A stretch of DNA of 38,146 nt from the IMG/VR virus record IMGVR_UViG_3300017763_000054, positions 1 through 38,146 of that record; one strand, given 5' to 3'. The DNA is from a virus. Of this stretch, positions 1-6,852 are shown piece by piece. A model generated the notes under the pieces. The model was not told the DNA's origin. It saw nothing but the letters and a program-made list of their open reading frames with translations, and did no database searches. The translations under genes and the position numbers were made by a program. Numbering within the stretch: the first letter of the stretch is position 1; each line of letters opens with the position of its first letter.

Positions 1-2
1 GG

Positions 3-695
3 AGGAAAGAGAATAAGGAGAAATTGCTTGGCAACTGCACACCGAAAAAAGAAGGTGGATTCATTACTACCGATGGTCTGCTGACGCAAGCAGTGCGCTC
101 TGCAAGTGAAGGCAAGAGCACTTTATTCTTTATGGATGAAGTCTTCAGAATGTCTCCTGTGACCATGGAAGCCATGCTCGCATTCTTGGCTCCACAACCA
201 GACGCATCTGGTCAGTTGGTCTACAAACTTACTACCAAGCAAAACGACGATGGCGTTCTGGAGCAGTTGGAATGCAACGCAGACAATCTGCACATTGTGT
301 GCGCTACCAATCTGTCGAGCATTCAACCACCAGAGGCATTCATGGATCGCTTCTTGTTCAAGCACGTTCGCTACAGTAAAGACACAATCAAAGCAATTGC
401 TGAAGGTGTCGCAGGTAAATACGGAATCTCAGATGAAGAGCAACTCGCAGAGCGATTCGCTGAAGCCATGGGCGAATCCAGAAAGATGTTTGGCACTGGT
501 CAATTGCATAAGCCATTCAGCATCAGAGATTTGGTTCGCGGATGCAGACACGCAAAGGATGCAACTGATGCAAGTGTGCGCGATTGGATCGTCCAGAATG
601 GCACTGATGCAATGCTCATGTGGAATTCTGACACTGGCGATATCATCGAAGACAGTGAGAATGGAGTGAAGCAACTCGCAGGTCTCCTCGCATAA
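3..695 (+). CDS. MoxR/CobS-like AAA+ ATPase (5' end missing)
   Basis: The reading frame is open to the left edge, so the N-terminus, including the Walker A loop, lies outside the window. The visible part has a Walker B strand LFFMDE near base 126-140, a sensor-1 strand IVCATN at 294-311, an arginine-finger-like FMDRF, and a sensor-2-like FSIRDL towards the C-terminus. This order fits MoxR or CobS-type AAA+ ATPases, which remodel partner proteins together with a VWA-domain protein. The next gene encodes just such a partner, so the two probably form a chaperone pair. In phages these pairs are often labelled cobaltochelatase CobS/CobT, but nothing here points to cobalamin synthesis. A TTG at 24 with AAGGAG upstream could be mistaken for the start, but it would leave the ATPase without its nucleotide-binding loop. 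Confidence 0.85.
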   Translation, partial: RKENKEKLLGNCTPKKEGGFITTDGLLTQAVRSASEGKSTLFFMDEVFRMSPVTMEAMLAFLAPQPDASGQLVYKLTTKQNDDGVLEQLECNADNLHIVCATNLSSIQPPEAFMDRFLFKHVRYSKDTIKAIAEGVAGKYGISDEEQLAERFAEAMGESRKMFGTGQLHKPFSIRDLVRGCRHAKDATDASVRDWIVQNGTDAMLMWNSDTGDIIEDSENGVKQLAGLLA

Positions 696-722
696 ATTAA
701 TAACGAAATAGAAAGTAAACCA

Positions 723-2234
723 ATGAATATAAGAACAGTAATCGAAAAAGCGTTTCGCTTCTGCAAGCGCAACATTACCGCTACGCAAAAAGGTGGCGTT
801 CTCAAACGAATGATGAAGGTCACAGGCAAGAGTCTGATCTGGGAAGTGGACAGCACGATACCCACTGCTTGTTGGTCATTCAATCATGCAAAGGATAAGC
901 ACCACATCAAGTGCGGAACATCGCTTGGAAAGATTGCGAATGCGTCTACCAATGCCTGCGAGCGCAAGATGAAGTTATTCATTCAAGCAGTGATTCGCCA
1001 TGAGACAGAGCACGGAATCTGCACTGATCGCACTAACAATGTGAGCGATGCTTGCGCTACAAATGGAATTCCTTTTCGCTTATGGAATCTATTTGAAGAT
1101 GCTCGCATTGAATTCGATAGCGCAACTCGCATCGATGGCGATGGCGCATTCAGATGGGTAAACTACCAAGATGTCGCAGAGCGATACAATGTCGCAAGCT
1201 CGCTACTATGGGCGATCAAAACCAATGAAGCAGGTATCAAAAAGCAGGCTAGTGCATATGTGCCCAAGTGGACAGGCGCAGATGAAGTGCGATACAAAGG
1301 TAAGGATAAGAAGACCAGACTGGTCGTGCTTGATTTTTATCGCAGAGCAATCGCTTGCAACACTTCGATGGATTTGATTCCAGTGCTCATGGAGTGGATC
1401 GCAATCTTTGGAAAAGAAGTGCCCAAGGAAACGCATGACACTACAATCAATGGCAAAGCTGATCCCAATGATAATTCTGGGGACGCTGAACCCACTTCTC
1501 AAGCAGGAGATGATACCATGCCACATCAAGAGCGAAAAACTTGGGGACAGGAAACGAGGAGCATGAATGATACGCAGATATCCAGAATCGCTAGAGCAAT
1601 GGACGCAGTGATTCAGAATGCAAAGGTCGTAAAGAATCGCTTATCATCAAATGGCAATAGACTGCACGCCAGTCAAGCGATGCAAGGCAGTGAGCGATCA
1701 TTCTTAAATCGTGGACGCACAAACGGCAAGCGCAGTGTTGCGCTCATTGTGGACACAAGTGGATCGATGCAAGACACATATGGAGTGCATGGTGGCAAGG
1801 AGTTCATCCTAGCATTCAGACAACTAGCCAAGCAAAACAAGATTGATCTTGAAATCCTGCTTACTCAAGTCGATCATCGCTCTGGTCGCAATGTATCCAA
1901 GCGCATTACCAATCAGTCAAATGAGTGGATCAATTGCTTAGAGGTAGATGGATGTGGCGAGGGTATCATGGACTGCTTCAAGCGATGGATGCCAGTGATC
2001 AAACGATGCACAACTTCAGTGGTCTTCACTGACTCCTGCTTGAATGATAGCGACATTGATATTCAGCAATATCGCAACATGGGTCTGAACACGATTGCGA
2101 CCTACATCGAACCCAATGATTCCTATCTGAATCATGGTCGCAGACGCATGAATGATCACTTCGCTCGCAGTGTGATCGCAACTGACGCAACTGAGCTAGC
2201 TCGCAGACTTATGCGAGAGGTTCTAAAGGATTAA
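723..2234 (+). CDS. CobT-like VWA-domain protein with HExxH motif
   Basis: This 503-residue protein ends in a von Willebrand factor A domain. The MIDAS metal site is VDTSGSM, with D344, S346 and S348 in the DxSxS arrangement. An HETEH sequence at residues 93-97 and a following FEDARIE at 124-130 match the N-terminal region of CobT and related VWA proteins. HExxH is also the zinc-protease signature, so a metal-dependent peptidase activity is possible. The gene lies 27 bases after the MoxR-like ATPase gene, the standard pairing in which the ATPase acts through the VWA partner. The start is preceded by ATAGAAAG, a leader also seen before the genes at 2685 and 37775. The middle (about residues 240-320) is polar and probably a flexible linker. 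The cellular target is unknown. Confidence 0.85.
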   Translation: MNIRTVIEKAFRFCKRNITATQKGGVLKRMMKVTGKSLIWEVDSTIPTACWSFNHAKDKHHIKCGTSLGKIANASTNACERKMKLFIQAVIRHETEHGICTDRTNNVSDACATNGIPFRLWNLFEDARIEFDSATRIDGDGAFRWVNYQDVAERYNVASSLLWAIKTNEAGIKKQASAYVPKWTGADEVRYKGKDKKTRLVVLDFYRRAIACNTSMDLIPVLMEWIAIFGKEVPKETHDTTINGKADPNDNSGDAEPTSQAGDDTMPHQERKTWGQETRSMNDTQISRIARAMDAVIQNAKVVKNRLSSNGNRLHASQAMQGSERSFLNRGRTNGKRSVALIVDTSGSMQDTYGVHGGKEFILAFRQLAKQNKIDLEILLTQVDHRSGRNVSKRITNQSNEWINCLEVDGCGEGIMDCFKRWMPVIKRCTTSVVFTDSCLNDSDIDIQQYRNMGLNTIATYIEPNDSYLNHGRRRMNDHFARSVIATDATELARRLMREVLKD

Positions 2235-2238
2235 TACA

Positions 2239-2673
2239 ATGGATCATTATATTGAAATAGTAATCTACTGCGCGATTCTACTGCTGGCATCAGTTCTTAT
2301 ATCACCAGCTCAGACTTCATCAGAGATCGTCATCGCTACCATTATATTGGAAGCGGGTGGCGAATCCTCTGCGGGAGCCATGGAATCAGTGCACGAGGTA
2401 ATCGTTAATCGATCAGCCAAGCGCAAGATGTCCAAGCGCGACGTTTGTCTTCAGCCATACCAGTTCTCATGTTGGAATGATATGCAGATAGCCAGACAGA
2501 TAGCCAAAGCCAAGTCTCATCCCAAATGGGGTGAGGCTTTTCTAATCACTATGGACACTGCAACCAACTTCACTGATGGGGCAGACCACTACCATGCGGA
2601 TCATGCCGATCCCTACTGGAACAAACACATGAAGGTGACCGCCATCATTGGTCGGCACATCTTCTATAAATAG
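2239..2673 (+). CDS. SleB-type cell wall hydrolase (probable endolysin)
   Basis: The 144-residue product begins with a hydrophobic stretch (about residues 5-24) that could act as a signal anchor. It then continues into a Hydrolase_2 (SleB-like) domain. The visible hallmarks are ILEAGGES with the likely catalytic glutamate E38, the helix AMESVHEVIVNRS, a QPYQFSCW segment, and the C-terminal DGADHYHAD..PYW block. SleB-family enzymes cleave the glycan strands of peptidoglycan. In a phage the most likely role is host lysis. The N-terminal anchor suggests a membrane-tethered enzyme released later, as in SAR endolysins. It starts five bases after the VWA gene with AAGGA upstream, so it is probably co-transcribed with it. 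Confidence 0.8.
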   Translation: MDHYIEIVIYCAILLLASVLISPAQTSSEIVIATIILEAGGESSAGAMESVHEVIVNRSAKRKMSKRDVCLQPYQFSCWNDMQIARQIAKAKSHPKWGEAFLITMDTATNFTDGADHYHADHADPYWNKHMKVTAIIGRHIFYK

Positions 2674-2684
2674 AAAGACACACA

Positions 2685-2936
2685 ATGAAAAACAACGTAT
2701 TATATTCATGGAAAAAATATTCATTATCCGACTACATGGACGTTTTGAAAGCGGACGGGGTCGGAGAATATAAATGGGGCATAGCAGATAATCAGACAGA
2801 AGGTCTAGCATATACGATGGATCAAGCTGAGGTAGATAAATGGCATATCGTCACATTTACCTGCTTAGATAGCAGTGATTACAATTCATATATGATCGGA
2901 GAATCTGATGGCAAACTATCTTGCTATTGCTGTTAA
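2685..2936 (+). CDS. Small acidic hypothetical protein
   Basis: I do not recognise this 83-residue protein. It is rich in Tyr, Asp and Trp and ends in a cysteine-containing tail (LSCYCC). No signal peptide or membrane segment is visible. It follows the hydrolase gene by 11 bases, and ATAGAAAGACA precedes its start, closely matching the leader of the gene at 37775. It is probably the last gene of the MoxR-VWA-hydrolase operon. The assignment as a gene rests on operon position and amino-acid composition. Confidence 0.6.
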   Translation: MKNNVLYSWKKYSLSDYMDVLKADGVGEYKWGIADNQTEGLAYTMDQAEVDKWHIVTFTCLDSSDYNSYMIGESDGKLSCYCC

Positions 2937-2975
2937 CCAACAAAACCCAATACAAACATAAAAACCAATAACAAA

Positions 2976-3224
2976 ATGAAAATACAAGAAAAACTATCGA
3001 TTGGAGTTCTAGAAAATAGAATGGACAATATCAAAGTAAAAGAGCGTTTATGGAAACTGATCGGAGGAGATAAATGGGGAGATCACAGAATGACTCTCAA
3101 GTTTGCCAAAAGCCAAGGCATGACTGGAAGACATTTGTGCAATCGAATCAATGGAAGCGGATTGCTTAGATTTGTCAAACACTGCCCAGAAGAAGCCAGA
3201 GAGTTCTTAAAATCTCACAGCTAA
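2976..3224 (+). CDS. Small hypothetical protein before a terminator
   Basis: The 82-residue basic product is not recognised. Residues about 20-45 (a KVKERLWKLIGGDKWG segment) and the following segment could form short helices, and the many Lys, Arg and His residues would suit nucleic-acid binding. That is only inference. The leader is A-rich and lacks a Shine-Dalgarno sequence. The stop codon is directly followed by a strong terminator, so this is the last gene of the transcript. Confidence 0.6.
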   Translation: MKIQEKLSIGVLENRMDNIKVKERLWKLIGGDKWGDHRMTLKFAKSQGMTGRHLCNRINGSGLLRFVKHCPEEAREFLKSHS

Positions 3225-3233
3225 CAGCGCACA

Positions 3234-3264
3234 GCTCACACTCTTCGGGGTGTGGGCTTTTTTT
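3234..3264 (+). terminator. Rho-independent terminator with UUCG loop
   Basis: The arms GCTCACACTC (3234-3243) and GGGTGTGGGC (3248-3257) pair over ten base pairs with two G-U wobbles around a TTCG tetraloop. Seven T residues follow at 3258-3264. It ends the transcript carrying the MoxR-VWA-hydrolase genes and separates it from the replication module. Confidence 0.93.
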
Positions 3265-3337
3265 GTGCCCGCTCCCAAAAAATCTGCGATCCCCTACTAT
3301 GGACAAACTCCGCTCCTAATATTTTTACACAAAACCC

Positions 3338-3366
3338 TTGACACCCAATTACAAAACTGCAAACCT
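3338..3366 (+). promoter_or_regulatory. Candidate early promoter with embedded operator
   Basis: A consensus -35 hexamer TTGACA lies at 3338-3343. Seventeen bases later a poor -10 (AAACCT, 3361-3366) precedes the gene at 3375. The spacer holds TTACAAAACTGCAA (3349-3362), one member of the palindrome family also found at 4407-4441 and 36807-36876. The position between -35 and -10 is what a repressor site would use. The weak -10 keeps confidence moderate. Confidence 0.45.
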
Positions 3367-3374
3367 AGGGACAT

Positions 3375-3602
3375 ATGAAAGATAAACGAAATGAATACCC
3401 GCTCGCCCAAGCCGTGAATCTTGGGACAGTCTACCCATGTGAATCCTCTTGGAAAATGTTTGAGAAGGACAGGCAGGAATTAGCCGATAATGTCAACGAG
3501 GGTAACATTGGAGATATAGTTGCAGTATATGATAACAACCGAGGCATTGAAGAGTTTTTTGCTCCAGACTTAAATGCAACTTGGAGATACAATTTCTCAT
3601 AA
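3375..3602 (+). CDS. Small hypothetical protein, first gene of replication module
   Basis: This 75-residue acidic protein is not recognised. It has no membrane segment or obvious motif. It is the first gene after the terminator at 3234-3264 and sits directly downstream of the TTGACA hexamer and operator-like palindrome. AGGGA just upstream of the ATG is a short-spaced ribosome site. Its position suggests an early-expressed, possibly host-directed or regulatory product; that is inference from location. Confidence 0.6.
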   Translation: MKDKRNEYPLAQAVNLGTVYPCESSWKMFEKDRQELADNVNEGNIGDIVAVYDNNRGIEEFFAPDLNATWRYNFS

Positions 3603-3629
3603 ATAATAACAAAATAATAAAATAAAAAT

Positions 3630-4067
3630 ATGAAATACGAAATACAAATTCACGACATCCAATTCACTAAAATTGATGAGGATGGAAACGAGATGCTAAA
3701 CGACGATGGTTCTACCAGAATCTTTACTACTAAGAATTCTGTAAACGATCTCCTGTATGGGGTAGCGGAATCCATGGAGGACGAATATCTGGTTGACTGG
3801 CACTACGAAATTGTTCCCAAGGAATCTAAGCAGGACAAATACTCAGTGGATGACATGGTTGATTTTATCCATGATCATAACATCGGACACCGCTCCAAGG
3901 GAATGATGGGCAACGGGGAGATAATAGTATATGATACGGAGAATGATGCCGTTCTCTGCACTTATCCTTGGGATGACTCCAACGCAATGATCGAAGCAGT
4001 TAGCTTTCTAATGGATATGCACTTTCAAAAGTTAGCCGAAGAAAAAGCCAATGCAAATGTTCGATGA
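3630..4067 (+). CDS. Hypothetical acidic protein
   Basis: The 145-residue protein is acidic (many Asp and Glu) and appears soluble. I do not recognise its family. The C-terminal third contains a predicted helix (about residues 115-140). The leader (3603-3629) is purely A/T-rich with no Shine-Dalgarno. Its last 17 bases overlap the start of the winged-helix gene, which suggests translational coupling between the two. Confidence 0.65.
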   Translation: MKYEIQIHDIQFTKIDEDGNEMLNDDGSTRIFTTKNSVNDLLYGVAESMEDEYLVDWHYEIVPKESKQDKYSVDDMVDFIHDHNIGHRSKGMMGNGEIIVYDTENDAVLCTYPWDDSNAMIEAVSFLMDMHFQKLAEEKANANVR

Positions 4068-4488
4068 AGATCACGCATCCAGATACGGACTCAAGGAAGC
4101 CATCGTGCTTCACAAGATTATATTCTATGTTCTTCTCAATGAGAAGGATGGAAGAAATTTTCACTTGGGGAAGCACTGGACATTTAACTCAAGAGAAGGC
4201 TGGCGAAATACTTTCAAATGCTTTTCTTATGAACAGGTATGGAGGTCACTCAAGTCTCTCGAAAAGAAGGGTGCTTTGGTTTCTAACTCGTTCAATAGAA
4301 GAGCTTATGATAAGACTCGTTGGTATTCTCTTTCAAATGATTCCATGGGTGAAGCAAAGGCGAGTTCCTACTGGAAAAAAGCCATTCGCAATTCTGTAAA
4401 ACCCAATTACAAAACTGCGATAACCAATTGCAAAACTGCAACACCAATACCATTAGATAATAATATTATAACAACGGATCCTTTTTAA
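4051..4488 (+). CDS. Winged-helix phage replication/regulatory protein
   Basis: The N-terminal about 100 residues have the pattern of the winged-helix domain found in many phage replication initiators and DnaD-like regulators. A helical start (YGLKEAIVLHKI) is followed by a W-T-F beta segment, then YEQVWRSLKSLEKKGALVS as recognition helix and wing, and TRWYSLS as closing strand. The C-terminal tail is unstructured and encoded by repeated DNA: the sites at 4407-4420 and 4428-4441 lie in frame inside it, giving NYKTAITNCKTATPIP. Lambda O and similar initiators carry their origin iterons inside their own gene, so this protein may bind the sites and start replication, or act as a regulator. A second ATG at 4057 is an alternative start. 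Confidence 0.65.
   Translation: MQMFDEDHASRYGLKEAIVLHKIIFYVLLNEKDGRNFHLGKHWTFNSREGWRNTFKCFSYEQVWRSLKSLEKKGALVSNSFNRRAYDKTRWYSLSNDSMGEAKASSYWKKAIRNSVKPNYKTAITNCKTATPIPLDNNIITTDPF
4402..4445 (+). repeat. Two 21-bp-spaced palindromic sites inside the winged-helix gene
   Basis: TTACAAAACTGCGA at 4407-4420 and TTGCAAAACTGCAA at 4428-4441 are spaced exactly 21 bp start to start, two helical turns. The second is a perfect TTGCA-N4-TGCAA inverted repeat. Flanks CCAATT before and ACACC after are shared with the sites at 36842-36880. They may be replication iterons or operators controlling the downstream genes at 4491 onward. Confidence 0.75.
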
Positions 4489-4490
4489 TT

Positions 4491-4670
4491 ATGGAAAAAA
4501 AAGAAAAAATAGAAGACCTAATCGAAAGAGCACAAACAAGGATTGAAATGATTCGCACAGAATCCAGAATCCTTTCTCACAAGATAGATAGAATGCAAGA
4601 GCAACGTCATAAGCTACAGTTAGAAAAATCTTCTCTCAAGGGCGGGATAGCGGAAAGGGTATTAAAATGA
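4491..4670 (+). CDS. Short coiled-coil protein
   Basis: This 59-residue product (MEKKEKIEDL at the start, ERVLK at the end) is almost entirely charged and helical, with heptad-like leucine and isoleucine spacing, so a coiled coil is likely. The gene begins two bases after the winged-helix stop codon, and its stop overlaps the next start in an ATGA junction. This tight packing supports a real gene. Its role is unknown; it could be an accessory subunit of either neighbour. Confidence 0.7.
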   Translation: MEKKEKIEDLIERAQTRIEMIRTESRILSHKIDRMQEQRHKLQLEKSSLKGGIAERVLK

Positions 4671-5425
4671 GCCACTTCTACGATTGCACAGAAGAACCCT
4701 TCTTGACTAATGCAAACACGCCCGCCCAAGCTAAAAAGATAAATGCGCTTCCATCGGTCACTACCGTAATGGGAATCATTAAAGATCCTTTCTTGGATGG
4801 AATTTGGACTCCCAACAAGTTTGTTGAATTAGCCAGAGCGGAAGAAAGATGGGACATGGACGAAATATTTAGGCGCAAGTTTGGAATGAGGGAATCCCCA
4901 GTGGATGGCTCTGAGATTACTGCGTCCGAATTTGGCACATCCGTTCACAATAGATTAGAAATCCATGTGAATGATATGATAGAAGGTAAGACCGTCACTA
5001 TGGACACCGAGTGGGACTCTTGGGCTGAACCCTTTATAAAGTTCCTAGTGGATAATAAGATCGAACCCATCAAGGCAGAGATGGTTGCTTGGGATCCAGA
5101 AATACAGGTAGCTGGTAGTGTGGACTTCGTGGGCAGGATGCCAGACGGAAAATATTTCATGGCTGACTACAAGTGCAGGGACTGCAAGGGCAGAGGAGGT
5201 AAATTCTATGAAAAAAAGGACTGCACTCAGTTGGCTATAGAAAGTTGGATGCTGGCTAGAATGTGGGAATTGGAATATCTTCCTTGGATTACAAGTGTTT
5301 GCATAGACATCGGAAGCAAAAAACATTACCACAAGGAGTGGACTTGGAAACAAATGCAAAAAGGTATAGAGCGATTCAAGCTCACCGCTGAAATATATTG
5401 GATGGATTTCATGAACCCCCGATGA
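4667..5425 (+). CDS. PD-(D/E)XK (RecB-like) exonuclease
   Basis: The 252-residue protein shows the RecB/YqaJ-like nuclease order. There is a FGTSVHNRLE helix with H94, an acidic residue about E138, the metal-binding aspartate D153 in AGSVDFVGRM, then DYK at 167-169, and a QLAIESWML helix with Q188. These residues form the one-nuclease-domain active site that degrades double-stranded DNA ends in phage recombination systems. It is encoded upstream of an ERF-family annealing protein, so the two probably make an exonuclease plus annealase pair similar in role to Red alpha/beta. Its ends overlap both neighbours by four bases (ATGA), indicating one operon. Confidence 0.85.
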   Translation: MSHFYDCTEEPFLTNANTPAQAKKINALPSVTTVMGIIKDPFLDGIWTPNKFVELARAEERWDMDEIFRRKFGMRESPVDGSEITASEFGTSVHNRLEIHVNDMIEGKTVTMDTEWDSWAEPFIKFLVDNKIEPIKAEMVAWDPEIQVAGSVDFVGRMPDGKYFMADYKCRDCKGRGGKFYEKKDCTQLAIESWMLARMWELEYLPWITSVCIDIGSKKHYHKEWTWKQMQKGIERFKLTAEIYWMDFMNPR

Positions 5426-5697
5426 AGGCATATTTATTTACATACAAGCATTTGGATAAAGAATTGGACTCCACTTACTGCTGTTGGAAAATAGCTAAGG
5501 ATGAAAAAACTGCATTTAAATTTGCTTTTGGTAAGAGTCAGAGAAAAGGACAAGATAAAATCTCAACCAAACGTGGACAAAGGATTCACATATTAAATAC
5601 AGAAGAACATGACGTATCTAAAATATTCCCAGTTAGCTCAATACCGAAAGGAGAACCTGCCCAAGGAGTGCCCAATAATGAAGACTGGATGCTTTAA
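5422..5697 (+). CDS. Hypothetical protein
   Basis: The likely start is the ATG at 5422, which overlaps the nuclease stop as ATGA and gives 91 residues; the frame also extends upstream to a TTG at 5398. The basic N-terminal half (KFAFGKSQRKGQDKISTKRG) could contact nucleic acid. No family is recognised. Its end overlaps the endonuclease VII-like frame by up to 89 bases, so one of the two boundaries may be different from that given here. Confidence 0.6.
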   Translation: MKAYLFTYKHLDKELDSTYCCWKIAKDEKTAFKFAFGKSQRKGQDKISTKRGQRIHILNTEEHDVSKIFPVSSIPKGEPAQGVPNNEDWML

Positions 5698-6061
5698 TCC
5701 CTGTGTTGATCACGATCACAAAACTGGGATGGTCAGGGGCGTGGTGTCCATGGAGGGCAATACATTCTTGGGTCGTGTAGAAAACAGCTTCCGAAGATTC
5801 GGGACAAGTTCCTCCGAGGATCTACCAACTATACTCAGAAACATGGCTAAATATTTGGAAAAAGAATCCACAAATGTCCTTCATCCCGTGGGTCTCAAGC
5901 AATTGTCTGGAAGATTTAGTCGATTAGTTGTTAATGATCAAGTGTTTGCATTAAAGAAACTTGGAGCAAAAAAAAGTGAAATAAAAGCTTGCACTAACTC
6001 AAAACAACGCACAGTCTTATATCGTAAACTTACTACCAACAATAATTATGGACGAAAATAA
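5609..6061 (+). CDS. Endonuclease VII-like His-Me finger nuclease
   Basis: Residues 33-46 read VDHDHKTGMVRGVV, followed by N51 and LGRVEN. This is the DHDH..G..RG....N signature of the recombination endonuclease VII family, which cuts branched DNA such as Holliday junctions and mismatches. The CPI at residues 21-23 marks the usual upstream zinc knuckle, but the CxxC partners are not intact, so zinc binding may be weakened or absent. I chose 5609 because YRKENLPKECPI resembles the family N-terminus. The ATG at 5678 with AAGGAG at 5663-5668 is a serious alternative and would remove CPI. The protein probably resolves replication or recombination intermediates before packaging. Confidence 0.75.
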   Translation: MTYLKYSQLAQYRKENLPKECPIMKTGCFNPCVDHDHKTGMVRGVVSMEGNTFLGRVENSFRRFGTSSSEDLPTILRNMAKYLEKESTNVLHPVGLKQLSGRFSRLVVNDQVFALKKLGAKKSEIKACTNSKQRTVLYRKLTTNNNYGRK

Positions 6062-6515
6062 AAAACCAGAGCAGGAAAACCTGCTACAACTGATCCAGTC
6101 GGAACTCAAAGCTCCCAAGGATCAACGCAATAATTTTGGCAACTACACCTATCGTAGTGCCGAAAGTATTTTGGAAGCAGTTAAACCCATCCTTGCTAAA
6201 TACGAAGTCGCTCTTTTATCTGGAGACGAAATAGCTGTTTATGAAGATCGAATTTATCTCAAGACAACTGTTGCTTTAATCAAGGGCACTGAAAATATTG
6301 CTAGCGCAGTGGGATACGCTAGAGAACCAGAAACAAAACGCGGTATGGATGAAGCTCAAATTACGGGTAGCTCTGCATCTTACAGCTCTAAAAGAGCATT
6401 GGGCAATTTACTTTGCATATCGGATTCCTCGCTTGATCCAGACAAAACCAACAAGCATGGGAAAAATTCTCCAGCTACCAAGAAGGTGGCTACAAATAAT
6501 AACGAACTAATATAA
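6048..6515 (+). CDS. ERF-family single-strand annealing protein
   Basis: The 155-residue protein carries the ERF pattern: FGNYTYRSAESILEAVKP (about 30-47), a central strand-rich stretch with AVGYAREPE, and the conserved GMDEAQITGSSASYSSKRAL at 99-118. It is followed by a DPD tail. ERF proteins anneal complementary single strands and catalyse phage homologous recombination, working with the exonuclease encoded at 4667. It is a little shorter than P22 Erf and lacks a long C-terminal domain. It overlaps the preceding gene by 14 bases and is probably made with it. Confidence 0.88.
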   Translation: MDENKKPEQENLLQLIQSELKAPKDQRNNFGNYTYRSAESILEAVKPILAKYEVALLSGDEIAVYEDRIYLKTTVALIKGTENIASAVGYAREPETKRGMDEAQITGSSASYSSKRALGNLLCISDSSLDPDKTNKHGKNSPATKKVATNNNELI

Positions 6516-6527
6516 GGGAGGTAAAAG

Positions 6528-6764
6528 ATGAGTGATTCAACTCAAGAGTATGACAACACCAATAGAGGTGCGATGTTTAAAAACAATCGCAAGGAAAAGG
6601 ATACCCATCCAGATTTGGGTGGCACTATCAATGTAGAGGGTAAAGACTTCTTCATTAATGCGTGGAAGAAGGAGTCCAAGAAGGGCGTACCTTTTTATTC
6701 CTTGTCCGTTAAAGTAAAAGAGGCGGTTGCTAAAGAAGCAGTCAAATCTGAAGAACCGTTTTAA
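6528..6764 (+). CDS. Small protein, last gene before terminator
   Basis: The 78-residue product has an N-terminal NTNRGAMFKNNRKEK followed by HPDLGGTINVEGKDFFINAW and a short YSLSVKVKE. This layout (disordered N-terminus, compact beta segment) is common among small phage proteins next to recombination genes and may be related to DUF736-like proteins. A single-stranded DNA-binding role is possible but unproven. A strong GGGAGG site lies eight bases upstream of the ATG. The gene ends shortly before the terminator at 6788-6829. Confidence 0.65.
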   Translation: MSDSTQEYDNTNRGAMFKNNRKEKDTHPDLGGTINVEGKDFFINAWKKESKKGVPFYSLSVKVKEAVAKEAVKSEEPF

Positions 6765-6787
6765 TAAATAGTTGTTCATTGGTTGTT

Positions 6788-6829
6788 GGGGGGAGCGAGT
6801 TGGTGTTAATCTCGTTCCCCCCTTTTTTT
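6788..6829 (+). terminator. Strong rho-independent terminator
   Basis: Arms GGGGGGAGCGAG (6788-6799) and CTCGTTCCCCCC (6811-6822) form a 12-bp stem with one G-U pair and an 11-base loop. Seven T residues follow at 6823-6829. It separates the recombination genes from the diphosphohydrolase-helicase group. Confidence 0.93.
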
Positions 6830-6852
6830 AAATTAAAATAAATTATATAAAA

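Noticed and set aside
24-26. TTG start with AAGGAG upstream for the MoxR-like gene
   Set aside because: The frame is open to the edge and an ATPase without Walker A would be nonfunctional, so the gene most likely begins outside the window.
723-2234. Cobalamin biosynthesis label for the MoxR-VWA pair
   Set aside because: Similarity to CobS/CobT is expected for any such pair, and no other cobalamin gene is present.
4402-4445. CRISPR-like array from the repeated sites
   Set aside because: There are only two or three copies per locus, the spacing is 21 bp start to start with no unique spacers, and no cas gene is near.
5398-5421. TTG start at 5398 for the gene after the nuclease
   Set aside because: It would overlap the nuclease by 28 bases; ATG 5422 makes the common ATGA junction.
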